Shown here piece by piece: positions 46,184 to 53,658 of a stretch of DNA of 64,000 nucleotides. This stretch comes from JAFGXT01 sp963677165. GTDB lineage: Bacteria; Verrucomicrobiota; Lentisphaeria; Victivallales; SZUA-371. Each line of letters begins with the position of its first letter. The first letter of the stretch is position 1. The notes below the pieces were generated by a model. That model was not told where the DNA came from. It did not search any database and was given only the letters and a program-made list of their open reading frames with translations. The stretch lies in contig CAXXSX010000002.1 of the NCBI GenBank assembly GCA_963677165.2, positions 5,084,001-5,148,000 of the forward strand, given 5' to 3'. The translations under genes and the position numbers were made by a program.

Positions 46184-46924
46184 ATGACTCAGAAACTGCA
46201 AAAAGAAGCCGAGCTAATGAAGCTGGAAGACTTAATTAGAACCAGGGAATACATTCCTAACAATGAACTTCCAATTCCAATTAAAGAACTCTGCGAGCGT
46301 TATGAAAAACTTTACACCGGCGCGATCAACGATGTTATGCGCGAACGCTGTCTGTTGGACCAGAACCTGCCTTCAGACATCATGCCGCTGCGCGATGAAA
46401 TGACTGTCTGTGGTGTTGCTTTTACCGTAAAAAGCGCGCCAAATGTTATGATTCAGGGCGAAATGACCTTCCGCGCCAAAATGCTTGACGAAATGACTCC
46501 TGAAGGTCTTGTTGTCTGGGATACCAGCGGCGACACCGAAGGCTCCCTCTGGGGCGGAGTAATGACCGCTACTGCTATCGCCAAAGGTCTGCGCGGTGCG
46601 GTTATCGCCGGAGGAATTCGCGATACCAAACAGATTCTCGAACAGAAGTTCCCGGTATTTTATAAATACCGCACCAGCAACGGATCGCTTGGACGCTGTC
46701 TGATCACTCACTACCAGGTTCCGGTCAAGATCGGTAAAGTTACCGTTCGTCCCGGCGACATCATCTTCGGCGACATCGACGGCGTACTCTGTGTTCCGCG
46801 CGAAATCGCTTATGAAGTACTCCTCCGCGCAGAAGAGATCGAACGCAACGAAGACGAGATTTTCAAGTGGGTTCGTGGAGGCGACACCATTCAGGAAATC
46901 GTTGACAAAGGCGGATACTTCTAG
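46184..46924 (+). CDS. RraA-family aldolase-like protein
   Basis: The 246-residue protein has the RraA/HMG-aldolase core: GAINDVM, the phosphate/pyruvate region LWGGVMTATAIAKGLRGAVIAGGIRDTK with the GGxxD-type metal motif, and GDIIFGDIDGVLCVP. Family members are class II aldolases or decarboxylases acting on keto acids; the RNase E inhibitor function of E. coli RraA does not apply to all. An N-terminal helical extension of about 30 residues is present. The ATG has AAGGA. In context it would cleave the product of the dehydratase. Confidence 0.85.
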   Translation: MTQKLQKEAELMKLEDLIRTREYIPNNELPIPIKELCERYEKLYTGAINDVMRERCLLDQNLPSDIMPLRDEMTVCGVAFTVKSAPNVMIQGEMTFRAKMLDEMTPEGLVVWDTSGDTEGSLWGGVMTATAIAKGLRGAVIAGGIRDTKQILEQKFPVFYKYRTSNGSLGRCLITHYQVPVKIGKVTVRPGDIIFGDIDGVLCVPREIAYEVLLRAEEIERNEDEIFKWVRGGDTIQEIVDKGGYF

Positions 46925-46940
46925 TCCGCGGCAATACCAT

Positions 46941-47001
46941 TTGAACTTGCCACTATAATACGATATAATATATACGCAGTCGGGTTCCATGCCTGACTGC
47001 G
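46941..47001 (+). promoter_or_regulatory. promoter and leader hairpin before the SDR gene
   Basis: TTGAAC (46941-46946), 17 bases and TATAAT (46964-46969) form a good promoter. Just downstream, CGCAGTC (46975-46981) pairs with GACTGCG (46995-47001), extended by inner GG/CC pairs. The hairpin would be in the 5' leader of the SDR message or could partly end the RraA transcript. Confidence 0.6.
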
Positions 47002-47025
47002 AATTAATTTACAGGATAATGAAGA

Positions 47026-47781
47026 ATGAGCGTCAGCACAAGATTTGACCTAACCGGACGTAAAGCCCTGATCACCGGATCAAGCCGGGGAATCGGACGC
47101 GGCATTGCTATCGCTTTGGCGGAAGCCGGTGCCGAAGTAATCGTCCACGCCAGCCGCGAAGGTGGTAAACTCAATGAAACCGTCGCAGACATCATAAAAG
47201 CAGGCGGCAAAGCCCGTGGCATCGCCGCTGACTTAGGCGACTCAGAACAGGTAAAACGTCTCGCCGCGGAAGCGGGAGAACCCGATATACTCATATTAAA
47301 CGCATCAATCCAGTCCTACCAGGTGATTGATGACTTCACCCCAGAAGAATTCGACCGCCAGTACGCCGTAAATATGCGTTCATCGTTTGAACTAATCAGT
47401 CTCTGCCTTCCGGCCATGAAGCGCCGTAAATGGGGACGTCTCCTCGCAATCGGCAGCGTAAACCAGTATAAGCCCGCCGCACGTTTGGCGATCTATTCAT
47501 CAACAAAATCCGCTCTCAGCAACCTGATGAACAATTGTGCCCGTGAATACGCTCAGTACGGCATCACCGCCAACGATATCGCCCCCGGCGTAATCGTCAC
47601 TGACCGTAATTCGGAAGTATTGAAGGACGAAGAATTCAGCGCGAAAATTATGTCGCTGGTCCCCGCCGGACGTTTCGGCAACACCGACGACTGCGCTGGA
47701 CTCGCCCTGCTCCTCTGTTCCGATGCAGGCAGCTACATTACCGGCGCCGATATCCCGGTCGCGGGCGGCATGCAGCTTTAA
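47026..47781 (+). CDS. short-chain dehydrogenase/reductase
   Basis: The 251-residue classical SDR has the cofactor motif TGSSRGIG, the NxSxQ segment at ILNASIQ (NNAG variant), Ser in IGSVNQ and YSSTK with the catalytic Tyr and Lys. It ends in the usual GADIPVAGGMQL. It oxidises or reduces a secondary alcohol with NAD(P). Placement after the dehydratase and aldolase genes points to a sugar or sugar acid substrate. It also has its own promoter. Confidence 0.9.
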   Translation: MSVSTRFDLTGRKALITGSSRGIGRGIAIALAEAGAEVIVHASREGGKLNETVADIIKAGGKARGIAADLGDSEQVKRLAAEAGEPDILILNASIQSYQVIDDFTPEEFDRQYAVNMRSSFELISLCLPAMKRRKWGRLLAIGSVNQYKPAARLAIYSSTKSALSNLMNNCAREYAQYGITANDIAPGVIVTDRNSEVLKDEEFSAKIMSLVPAGRFGNTDDCAGLALLLCSDAGSYITGADIPVAGGMQL

Positions 47782-47794
47782 TTTTTTATTTGTC

Positions 47795-47903
47795 TCGGCT
47801 TCGCCGACCAGCGTTCCGGCGCTGGACCCCGTCCGGCAAGGTGCCGATGCCAAGTAATTGCGTTAATTTGGTCGAAACAAGTTTCGCCTCAAATTAACGC
47901 AAT
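47795..47903. repeat. mosaic of four consecutive hairpins
   Basis: In 109 bp there are TCGGC/GCCGA (47795-47807), CCAGCG/CGCTGG (47808-47825), CGGCA/TGCCG (47834-47846) and a large dyad with 14-bp perfect arms ATTGCGTTAATTTG (47857-47870 with 47890-47903). The dyad encloses a smaller stem CGAAAC/GTTTCG. It resembles an interspersed REP/BIME-like element or a mobile palindromic repeat, but only one copy is in the window. Confidence 0.6.
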
Positions 47904-48004
47904 GAGTGCCACAAAAAAGAAAAGAAAAAAGCACCACAAAAGTTTAATTGTCCCGCATGCAACCCCTCTGACCTTGAATAAGCGGATTTTTTTGCACAAA
48001 TGGT

Positions 48005-48034
48005 TTGACTTTTCTAATAATTAAGGCATATTTT
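48005..48034 (+). promoter_or_regulatory. promoter of tRNA-Arg
   Basis: TTGACT (48005-48010), 18 bases and TATTTT (48029-48034) lie 15 bp before the tRNA. The interval 47904-48004 shows nothing further. Confidence 0.5.
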
Positions 48035-48048
48035 CACTTCTGAAATGC

Positions 48049-48124
48049 GCCTCGGTAGCTCAGAGGATAGAGCAACTGACTTCTAATCAGTGGGTCGTGG
48101 GTTCAATTCCCGCCCGGGGTACCA
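48049..48124 (+). tRNA. tRNA-Arg (TCT)
   Basis: The cloverleaf has the anticodon stem ACTGA/TCAGT around CTTCTAA, giving anticodon TCT (Arg, AGA). D arm, TTCAATT T loop and templated CCA (48122-48124) are present. It adjoins the prophage and is the likely attachment target. Confidence 0.95.
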
Positions 48125-48143
48125 TTTTTAACTAGCTAAAAGC

Positions 48144-48180
48144 AAGCGACTTATGACTTTTGTTTTAAGTCGCTTTTTTG
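48144..48180 (+). terminator. terminator of tRNA-Arg
   Basis: AAGCGACTTA (48144-48153) pairs with TAAGTCGCTT (48166-48175) and is followed by TTTTG. Confidence 0.85.
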
Positions 48181-48336
48181 TTGCAAAAATACCCCCATCA
48201 AACCAATATCAAACCAACTGACGCTTATTAAATAAATTCGGTAAACATTCCTTGCATCTCCCCTTTGCTACATGGGGGATGCCCTTGTATGTTGGCAGAA
48301 TAAAAAACTTTATCTAAGCTGGCAAGTAGAAAATAG

Positions 48337-48365
48337 TTGACTTTTTTGTGAAAGTAATATAAAAT
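48337..48365 (+). promoter_or_regulatory. promoter of the coiled-coil gene at the prophage edge
   Basis: TTGACT (48337-48342), 17 bases and TAAAAT (48360-48365) precede the ATG at 48402 by 36 bp. Confidence 0.65.
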
Positions 48366-48401
48366 ATTCAATAGCATATACAATATAACAAGGGGAGTTC
48401 C

Positions 48402-49184
48402 ATGAAAAAGACTATTCTTTTTATCGTGCTGGGAATTGCACTGTTGGGCGGTCTTTTATGTTATCATAGCTATCAGGCTGATCTTGACCGTAAAGCGCAA
48501 ATAGCTGCCGCAGAAGCCGCCGCAAGGGCAGCAGTAAAAGCCGAAGCAAATATAAAGCATAACGATAAGGCTCACAATGCAGAATCACAAGTGAATCCTG
48601 TTCCTGAAACGGCAATTGTTACAAAAGAACGCCACCAAAAAGAATTAGAGAAGACAAAGATAGCTCAGGAAGTGCACAGCAAGGAGCTTGCTAGACAACG
48701 CGAAATAAGTGATCTTAAGCGCAAGTTATCCGGTTTGCAGTCGAAACTTAAACGGAAAGAAACCGCTAAGAATAAAGTAGAAAGAAAAGAAAAAGCCTTA
48801 AAAAAACGACTGGAAGATTTAAAAAAGAATCCTGGTTCTATCAGAAGTTTAGAGAATGTCTGTAAAAACTATCGTAATAATAAAAACAAAGCAAAAGAAG
48901 CATACAATAACTATAAAAAACTACTTACAGAAGGTGGTAATAGTAAAGCAATAGCAAAAGCAAAAGCAATTTACGAACGGGATTTGAAAAATTTTAAATT
49001 CACTAAAAAAGTGTACAATAGCGCTATTGATAGAGAAACAGCACGCTACACTAAATCACACCAGATTGCGTTAGTTGAATATAATACTGCAATGAAAGAA
49101 TATAACAAGGCAAATGAAGAGTATCAGACGGTTAAAAAGCAACTTAGCGCTCTATCTGGAACAAATGAAGTAGCTCAGAAATAG
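48402..49184 (+). CDS. membrane-anchored coiled-coil protein, possible phage moron
   Basis: The 260-residue protein has an N-terminal membrane anchor or signal (about residues 4-25) and then almost only Lys, Glu, Ala and Asn in long helices (about 30-250) predicted to form coiled coils. No family is recognised. It has its own promoter and a strong AAGGGGAG site, is transcribed opposite to the phage early genes and sits between tRNA-Arg and them. That placement is typical of morons, genes expressed from a prophage that change the host surface. The role is inference. Confidence 0.6.
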   Translation: MKKTILFIVLGIALLGGLLCYHSYQADLDRKAQIAAAEAAARAAVKAEANIKHNDKAHNAESQVNPVPETAIVTKERHQKELEKTKIAQEVHSKELARQREISDLKRKLSGLQSKLKRKETAKNKVERKEKALKKRLEDLKKNPGSIRSLENVCKNYRNNKNKAKEAYNNYKKLLTEGGNSKAIAKAKAIYERDLKNFKFTKKVYNSAIDRETARYTKSHQIALVEYNTAMKEYNKANEEYQTVKKQLSALSGTNEVAQK

Positions 49185-49187
49185 ATT

Positions 49188-50537
49188 TTATTCAATACCT
49201 AGGAATGATTTAAAGAAAGCTGTAATCCTTGATATGGCAATCATCTTGGCTGGATGAATTCGCATTTTGTTTTTTATACCCCGCTTTGCGTATCCGGTAA
49301 AGGTAAATTTTCGGAACCCATGACCGCCAAATAAACCTCTATTACTTTCTCTCAACATTGCTCCGCCAGAAGAATTTTCAACGCCGGTTAGTGGTGGTTG
49401 CATGAGTCCGTTGTAAATATCCGTCGCATGTACGAGTTTATGATTGTCTGAATTTTCAGTAAAATCTATTACGAGACAATTTGGTTTATTGCTCTCCCTC
49501 ATTGCTTTTTTTCTACCTTCTGAGCCCATTGATTCAGACAAAGGCACATTAGGACGTAGTCCACGCCCCAGCATTTGAATATACATGCCGCGCACATACG
49601 TAGGACGGGCCATAACGATACAATCAACTTCCGGGCAGTCGTAACCCTCGGTAAGTATTCCACAATTGCAAAGCCATCTGATTTTACCGGCTTCGAAATC
49701 TGCGATAATCTGCCGGCGCTCCGGCATAGGTGTTTCAGCGTGTACATAAGCGGCGCAGCCTTCCGTGCTTTTCTTATTGATCCGGTTAGATATTGCCGCT
49801 GCCTGTGCTACTCCGGCAGTAAACACAATAATCTTTTTGCGGTTTCTGGCATGGTGTAAAGAATATCTGACAATCGGGGAAATATTCTTTTCTAATGTCA
49901 ATAGTTTGTTAAGGCTTGCCGCACTTAGATCAGCTCCGGAAATTTTACATTCTTTCAAGTTAAGCCCCTGTAGACGGCATTTGCGAGTAACAAACGGAGT
50001 CAACCAGCCATCAGACATTGCCCTGCGCATATTGTAATCAGTAGATACCGTTTTATAAACCTGTCCCAATGCTTGCCGGTCTCCGCGTTCAGGGGTTGCG
50101 GTGACTCCAAGTATTTTGATATTCTTATTCTTCTTGAAGTGGTTGATAACCTTTTTATAACTTGGTCCGCAAGAGTGGTGAGCCTCATCAATCACAATCA
50201 GAGAATAATTATCAGGATTGAATTTTTCAAGATGATTGATAATGCTAAGCACGCTTACCGCAATAACAGGAGAATTTAAGTTGCATTTACGGCGACCGCA
50301 GAACAAACCGCATTCAGAACCGGCAACCGCTATTGCTTTTGCCTGGGCCTGTTTGATAAGTTCGTCACGATGGGCAAATATCAGGACTTGACCGGCTGGC
50401 AGATAATGTTTTACTATTCTGCAAAAAGTAATTGTTTTTCCGCATCCGGTAGGCATAACACAAACTGCCGAGCCAAGCCGATCAAGCCGGTCGATAGTTT
50501 TATTTACTGCATTGTCCTGATATTGCCGTGATTCCAT
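49188..50537 (-). CDS. phage DEAD/DEAH-type superfamily 2 helicase
   Basis: The 449-residue helicase has motif I MPTGCGKT, DEAH (VIDEAHH), the TATPER motif III and motif VI QMLGRGLRP. It resembles phage and restriction-type SF2 helicases that act in replication or recombination. I start it at the ATG at 50537, preceded by AAGAAGG; this ATG follows the stop of a 57-residue frame by one base. It is the last gene of the leftward early operon. The C-terminal 80 residues are basic and not recognised. Confidence 0.85.
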   Translation of the reverse strand: MESRQYQDNAVNKTIDRLDRLGSAVCVMPTGCGKTITFCRIVKHYLPAGQVLIFAHRDELIKQAQAKAIAVAGSECGLFCGRRKCNLNSPVIAVSVLSIINHLEKFNPDNYSLIVIDEAHHSCGPSYKKVINHFKKNKNIKILGVTATPERGDRQALGQVYKTVSTDYNMRRAMSDGWLTPFVTRKCRLQGLNLKECKISGADLSAASLNKLLTLEKNISPIVRYSLHHARNRKKIIVFTAGVAQAAAISNRINKKSTEGCAAYVHAETPMPERRQIIADFEAGKIRWLCNCGILTEGYDCPEVDCIVMARPTYVRGMYIQMLGRGLRPNVPLSESMGSEGRKKAMRESNKPNCLVIDFTENSDNHKLVHATDIYNGLMQPPLTGVENSSGGAMLRESNRGLFGGHGFRKFTFTGYAKRGIKNKMRIHPAKMIAISRITAFFKSFLGIE

Positions 50538-50538
50538 G

Positions 50539-50712
50539 TTATTTTGCCTTCTTAAAATAAACAGTTCTAAGACTTTTAGCCGCTTTGTATTCTTCAATAT
50601 TTACAGCCTTGTGCCATTCAATGCAATCTGAATGATTCTTTTTTCCAAACATATACATAAAACTGCCGTTTCTACTGGCCCCGTTAATAAACCTTGCTTT
50701 GTGTGTGAACAT
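50539..50712 (-). CDS. small phage protein (57 residues)
   Basis: This short frame encodes a basic protein (residues MFTHKARFINGASRNGSF onward), ends TAA one base before the helicase ATG and starts 8 bases after a GGGGAT site. That site lies in a hairpin CCCCGG/CCGGGG at 50723-50742. Tight packing with its neighbours supports a real gene. No family is recognised. Confidence 0.55.
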   Translation of the reverse strand: MFTHKARFINGASRNGSFMYMFGKKNHSDCIEWHKAVNIEEYKAAKSLRTVYFKKAK

Positions 50713-50753
50713 GATATTAAATCCCCGGATTAACCGCCGGGGACGGGTGAAGG

Positions 50754-50930
50754 TTATTGTTTTTGAACTTCGATTATTTCATGCGGCTTGACGTAAAAAT
50801 TAGAGTAACCCGCATAGCGTACCGTTACTAAGCCGCCTTCTACTGTTTGAACTTTTCGCCTTGCTTTCTCGTTTGAGTATCTGCAAGCTGCCATAAATAC
50901 TATATAATCACCTGGTTTAATCTTTCTCAT
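50754..50930 (-). CDS. small phage protein (58 residues)
   Basis: The frame runs from ATG at 50930, with a GGAG site, to TAA at 50754. The product (starting MRKIKPGDYIVFMAACRYS) looks like a small SH3-like beta-barrel: PGDYIVF, GGLVTVRYAGYSNFYVKPHEI. It lies 13 bp after the methyltransferase stop. Function unknown. Confidence 0.6.
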   Translation of the reverse strand: MRKIKPGDYIVFMAACRYSNEKARRKVQTVEGGLVTVRYAGYSNFYVKPHEIIEVQKQ

Positions 50931-50943
50931 GGTATTTTCTCCG

Positions 50944-51559
50944 TTATTTACTTATTGTTAATAATGCCACATCTGCACGGGTTCCGCTTTCCTTAAATGA
51001 TCCTTCTGGTAATACCTCCCAGTAATCAGCAAGCGGTTTTAAAATTTCGTTTTGCCGTACTCCATTATAACAGAGCGCAACCAAAACGCCGCCAGGTCTG
51101 AGAAACTCAAGAGCGTGTTTAATATGTTTAATGTCTTTGCCCTGTTTAAATGGCGGGTTCATCATTACCGCGTCAAATTCTGCAGCCGGCTTAATTTCTA
51201 AAAAATCACCTTGTTTTAATGTTACATTGTCGCGGTTGTTCGTGATCCGGTAGAGTTCGCCGCAGCAATTCGGGGCAATCTCTACAAGCGTAATAGCCGG
51301 ATAATATTTGATCTGGTTGTATAAATTGCCGGTCCCTGCGCTTGGTTCTAATATGTTTTTAGCGTTTTTCGGTATCATTGCCGCCATTTTTTTGCGCAAC
51401 ATGTACCGGAGTAACAAACAAATTAAATGCTGTAATAGCTCGTTTTGCTGTGCCGTTATTATGGCGATTAGAAAGGGAGTCAAAACGCCCCCTTTCTTCT
51501 GCCATTTCTATTTCGGCGTTCATGCAATCAGCTATAAGCTTCTGCAATCGGTCAGACAT
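50944..51559 (-). CDS. phage DNA adenine methyltransferase-like gene, frameshifted at an A7 tract
   Basis: Two overlapping frames together make one protein. The first starts at 51559 (MSDRLQKLIADCMNAEIEMAE), overlaps the DUF3560 gene by 8 bp, and reaches NLFVTPVHVAQK. The second continues with MAAMIPKNAKNILEPSAGTG, the SAM motif I, and NPPF, the N6-adenine catalytic motif. They are joined at T7 51387-51393 (A7 in the message); removing one A joins them perfectly. As written, the second half could start only at the ATG at 51387, which has no site. The gene is either a pseudogene, translated by slippage, or a homopolymer error. Confidence 0.75.
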
Positions 51560-53099
51560 TAGCGGCCTCCTTTTCTTCTTTAACTTCTTTTACAAATTCT
51601 GGAAGGTCTTTTTGTGGTTTGTCGGAAATAACTATAACACTATGAGCATTATACATACTATATGCACCATCGGGGTATTTTTCACGAACTTTGCAAATTG
51701 CGCCATCTTCGACATTGCCGCGATAGCGTTCATTATTCATGGTACCATCTGGAGCAATCCAAACAGTTTTGGCTTTTCCGTATGACCCATTTGAAATAAT
51801 TTTGTATTGTTCCTGAGTGATTATGGTTATTTCTGTTGGCTTGTAGTTACTCCATGATTCCGGCTTATATCCGTCAAGCTTCTTAGTATTCCAGATTTCT
51901 TGCAAACGTTTGGCGCTTTCAATTGTTGGATTGATCAAAGCCGGTTTTTTGTGTTTCCCTTTTTTGGCTTCATTTTTCTTCTGCTTCAAAAGCTGCAAAT
52001 CTTCTTCGGTTGGTTCCCGGTAATTTCCCGGCGCGTTCCGTTCTACCTCAACGGTTATCAATGCATAGTCTGTGCCTTCTACATTGTGGCGCATTTCCCA
52101 AGCATAATTTGATACAATAGCGTTTGTCCTGACTTTCAGGGAGCAAATACGCCCGGTTTCGCGTGATTTATTAACTTGATGGATTTGATGCCCGCAATAC
52201 CAGCCGCCGGGGATCATTTCCATTTGACCGGCGCGGCCTCCCTGGGCCTCTAACATCTGATTTTCATATTCAAGCCGCAATTTAAGATGATGCAGACCGC
52301 GCCAAGTACATTTTAACGGGTGAGTATGTTTTTCTAAATACATCTTTGCGGCTTCTGCTCCGGTGATTTTCTTATCATCAAGCAAAGAATAAAGACAAGT
52401 TTTATATCCGTCGTCTCGGGTTGGATCTTCATATATCCAGCCCCCATAGCCAAAACCAGAGAAAACGCGGGCTACTTCTGTTTGTTTTTCTGCGTCTTCC
52501 ATATCCAGGATTTTTTCCCACTTTGAATATGTGGCTTCATAACCTTTTTTATCTTTTTCAATGCTCCGAAGTTCTGACTCAAGTTTTTTTATCCGTCCCA
52601 TTCTTACAGAAGCACTGGAATTATGCAAAGCATGATTGATTACGCCGATTGTGCGGGATTGCCAGTATTCTGCTTTATCCCACATATTGACGGCTCGATC
52701 TGCCAGGCGTTCAACTTGATTTAGTCTTTTTTCTGTTTTTTCGCTATTCTGACCCGTGAATACACTCGGCGCGTTGTCGTATCTGTCCGCCAATTCTCCA
52801 GCGTCCCGGCGGCGGTTGTCTCTATAACCGGCGAAACGTTCGGCACGATCTGCGGCTCTGTCTTCCGGGCCCTGGTCTTCATCTCCAATGATTCCGGCAT
52901 ACGAAAGGGCTGTATCTTCACGCTTTGCGGTCCATACAGCCACAAAATCACAATCCTGCTTTGGTGTACTTTTCCAGCCTTCATCCTTCAAAGCTAAATA
53001 TTCTTCACGTGGAACGCGTCCAACGTAAAGGCGTAATTTATCATCTTCGGGGCAATAGGTTGCTTCGTTGTCTTCGTTGAATAGTTCGCTGTTTCTCAT
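51552..53099 (-). CDS. DUF3560 domain phage protein
   Basis: The 515-residue protein has the DUF3560 layout: an N-terminal domain (KLRLYVGRVPREEYLALKDEGW and WTAKRE) and a helical part with the repeated AADRAERFAGYRDNRR and VNMWDKAEYWQSRTIGVINHAL segments, then DGYKPESWSNYKPTEITIITQEQY. The family occurs in phages and plasmids and has no known activity. The ATG at 53099 has a clean AAGGAG site; the frame reaches back to 53153, across a hairpin leader, and that extension is not supported. It is followed by the methyltransferase gene. Confidence 0.8.
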   Translation of the reverse strand: MRNSELFNEDNEATYCPEDDKLRLYVGRVPREEYLALKDEGWKSTPKQDCDFVAVWTAKREDTALSYAGIIGDEDQGPEDRAADRAERFAGYRDNRRRDAGELADRYDNAPSVFTGQNSEKTEKRLNQVERLADRAVNMWDKAEYWQSRTIGVINHALHNSSASVRMGRIKKLESELRSIEKDKKGYEATYSKWEKILDMEDAEKQTEVARVFSGFGYGGWIYEDPTRDDGYKTCLYSLLDDKKITGAEAAKMYLEKHTHPLKCTWRGLHHLKLRLEYENQMLEAQGGRAGQMEMIPGGWYCGHQIHQVNKSRETGRICSLKVRTNAIVSNYAWEMRHNVEGTDYALITVEVERNAPGNYREPTEEDLQLLKQKKNEAKKGKHKKPALINPTIESAKRLQEIWNTKKLDGYKPESWSNYKPTEITIITQEQYKIISNGSYGKAKTVWIAPDGTMNNERYRGNVEDGAICKVREKYPDGAYSMYNAHSVIVISDKPQKDLPEFVKEVKEEKEAANV

Positions 53100-53106
53100 T
53101 TGGGTA

Positions 53107-53206
53107 CACTCCTTGACTTTTGGAGTGCGGCAAGTATAGTTGTTGTGCCGCACTTAATTTGCTTGTTAGGGACGGTTTTGCCTCGGTTAGTGCTCCAACA
53201 CTGCCG
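53107..53206 (-). promoter_or_regulatory. structured leader of the DUF3560 gene with competing hairpins
   Basis: Hairpin 1 has 9-bp arms AGTGCGGCA/TGCCGCACT (53124-53132 with 53146-53154). Hairpin 2 pairs CACTCC with GGAGTG (53107-53112 with 53122-53127) and contains the AAGGAG ribosome site. They share four bases (53124-53127), so they cannot form together. A third hairpin, CGG..AGTG/CACT..CCG (53184-53206), lies just behind the 53221 gene stop. The arrangement can switch ribosome access. Confidence 0.55.
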
Positions 53207-53220
53207 GGGCTCTTTCGTTT

Positions 53221-53658
53221 TCACTTCCTGAAAAATTCTCTTAGACGTGATTTTAATAACTGAAAATCTTCTTTACTTAGTTTTTCTGCTTTTGGTTCTC
53301 CTTTTGTGTTCCAATAAGTTAATCCTGCAGGATTATTTATTCCATAACTAATTTCACGCCCGGTTGAATCCTCTGCAAATACTGCAATACTGCTTGCTGT
53401 AATAGGGCGGCTGATTTTAAATCCTGCTGGGTTGTCTTCGTTGAACTTCTTTTCTAATCTGTCAATCGTGCTTTGTGCTTTGAGCGTCATTTGCTTTGTC
53501 TCCCTCATTAATTTCTTGTATGCCTTAACGATTTCTTGTTGTCTTTTGCTTTCCGGGTTAATTGGCCTTCCGGCTCCTTTTCTCTTTCCTCCGAGCTTTG
53601 AAGGATCACGGGCGGCCCGTGCTTTTTTTAGTAGTTGTTTTCTTTCTTCCGGTGTCAT
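53221..53658 (-). CDS. phage protein of unknown function with a KRKGAGRP basic patch
   Basis: The 145-residue protein is basic. Residues 1-40 resemble terminase small-subunit or DNA-binding starts (RAARDPSKLGGKRKGAGRP), followed by a helical part with LMRETKQMTLKAQSTIDRLEKKF and a C-terminal domain with RPITASSIAVFAEDSTGREISYGI. No family is certain. The ATG at 53658 has AGGGGTGAG nearby. It heads the second leftward group and precedes the structured leader. Confidence 0.6.
   Translation of the reverse strand: MTPEERKQLLKKARAARDPSKLGGKRKGAGRPINPESKRQQEIVKAYKKLMRETKQMTLKAQSTIDRLEKKFNEDNPAGFKISRPITASSIAVFAEDSTGREISYGINNPAGLTYWNTKGEPKAEKLSKEDFQLLKSRLREFFRK

Noticed and set aside
51387..51393. 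Programmed -1 frameshift at the A7 tract
   Set aside because: The second frame is +1 relative to the first, so a normal -1 slip would not join them; loss of one A or slippage by polymerase is needed.
53100..53153. N-terminal extension of the DUF3560 protein
   Set aside because: It would run through the hairpin leader; the ATG at 53099 has AAGGAG and the protein starts normally there.
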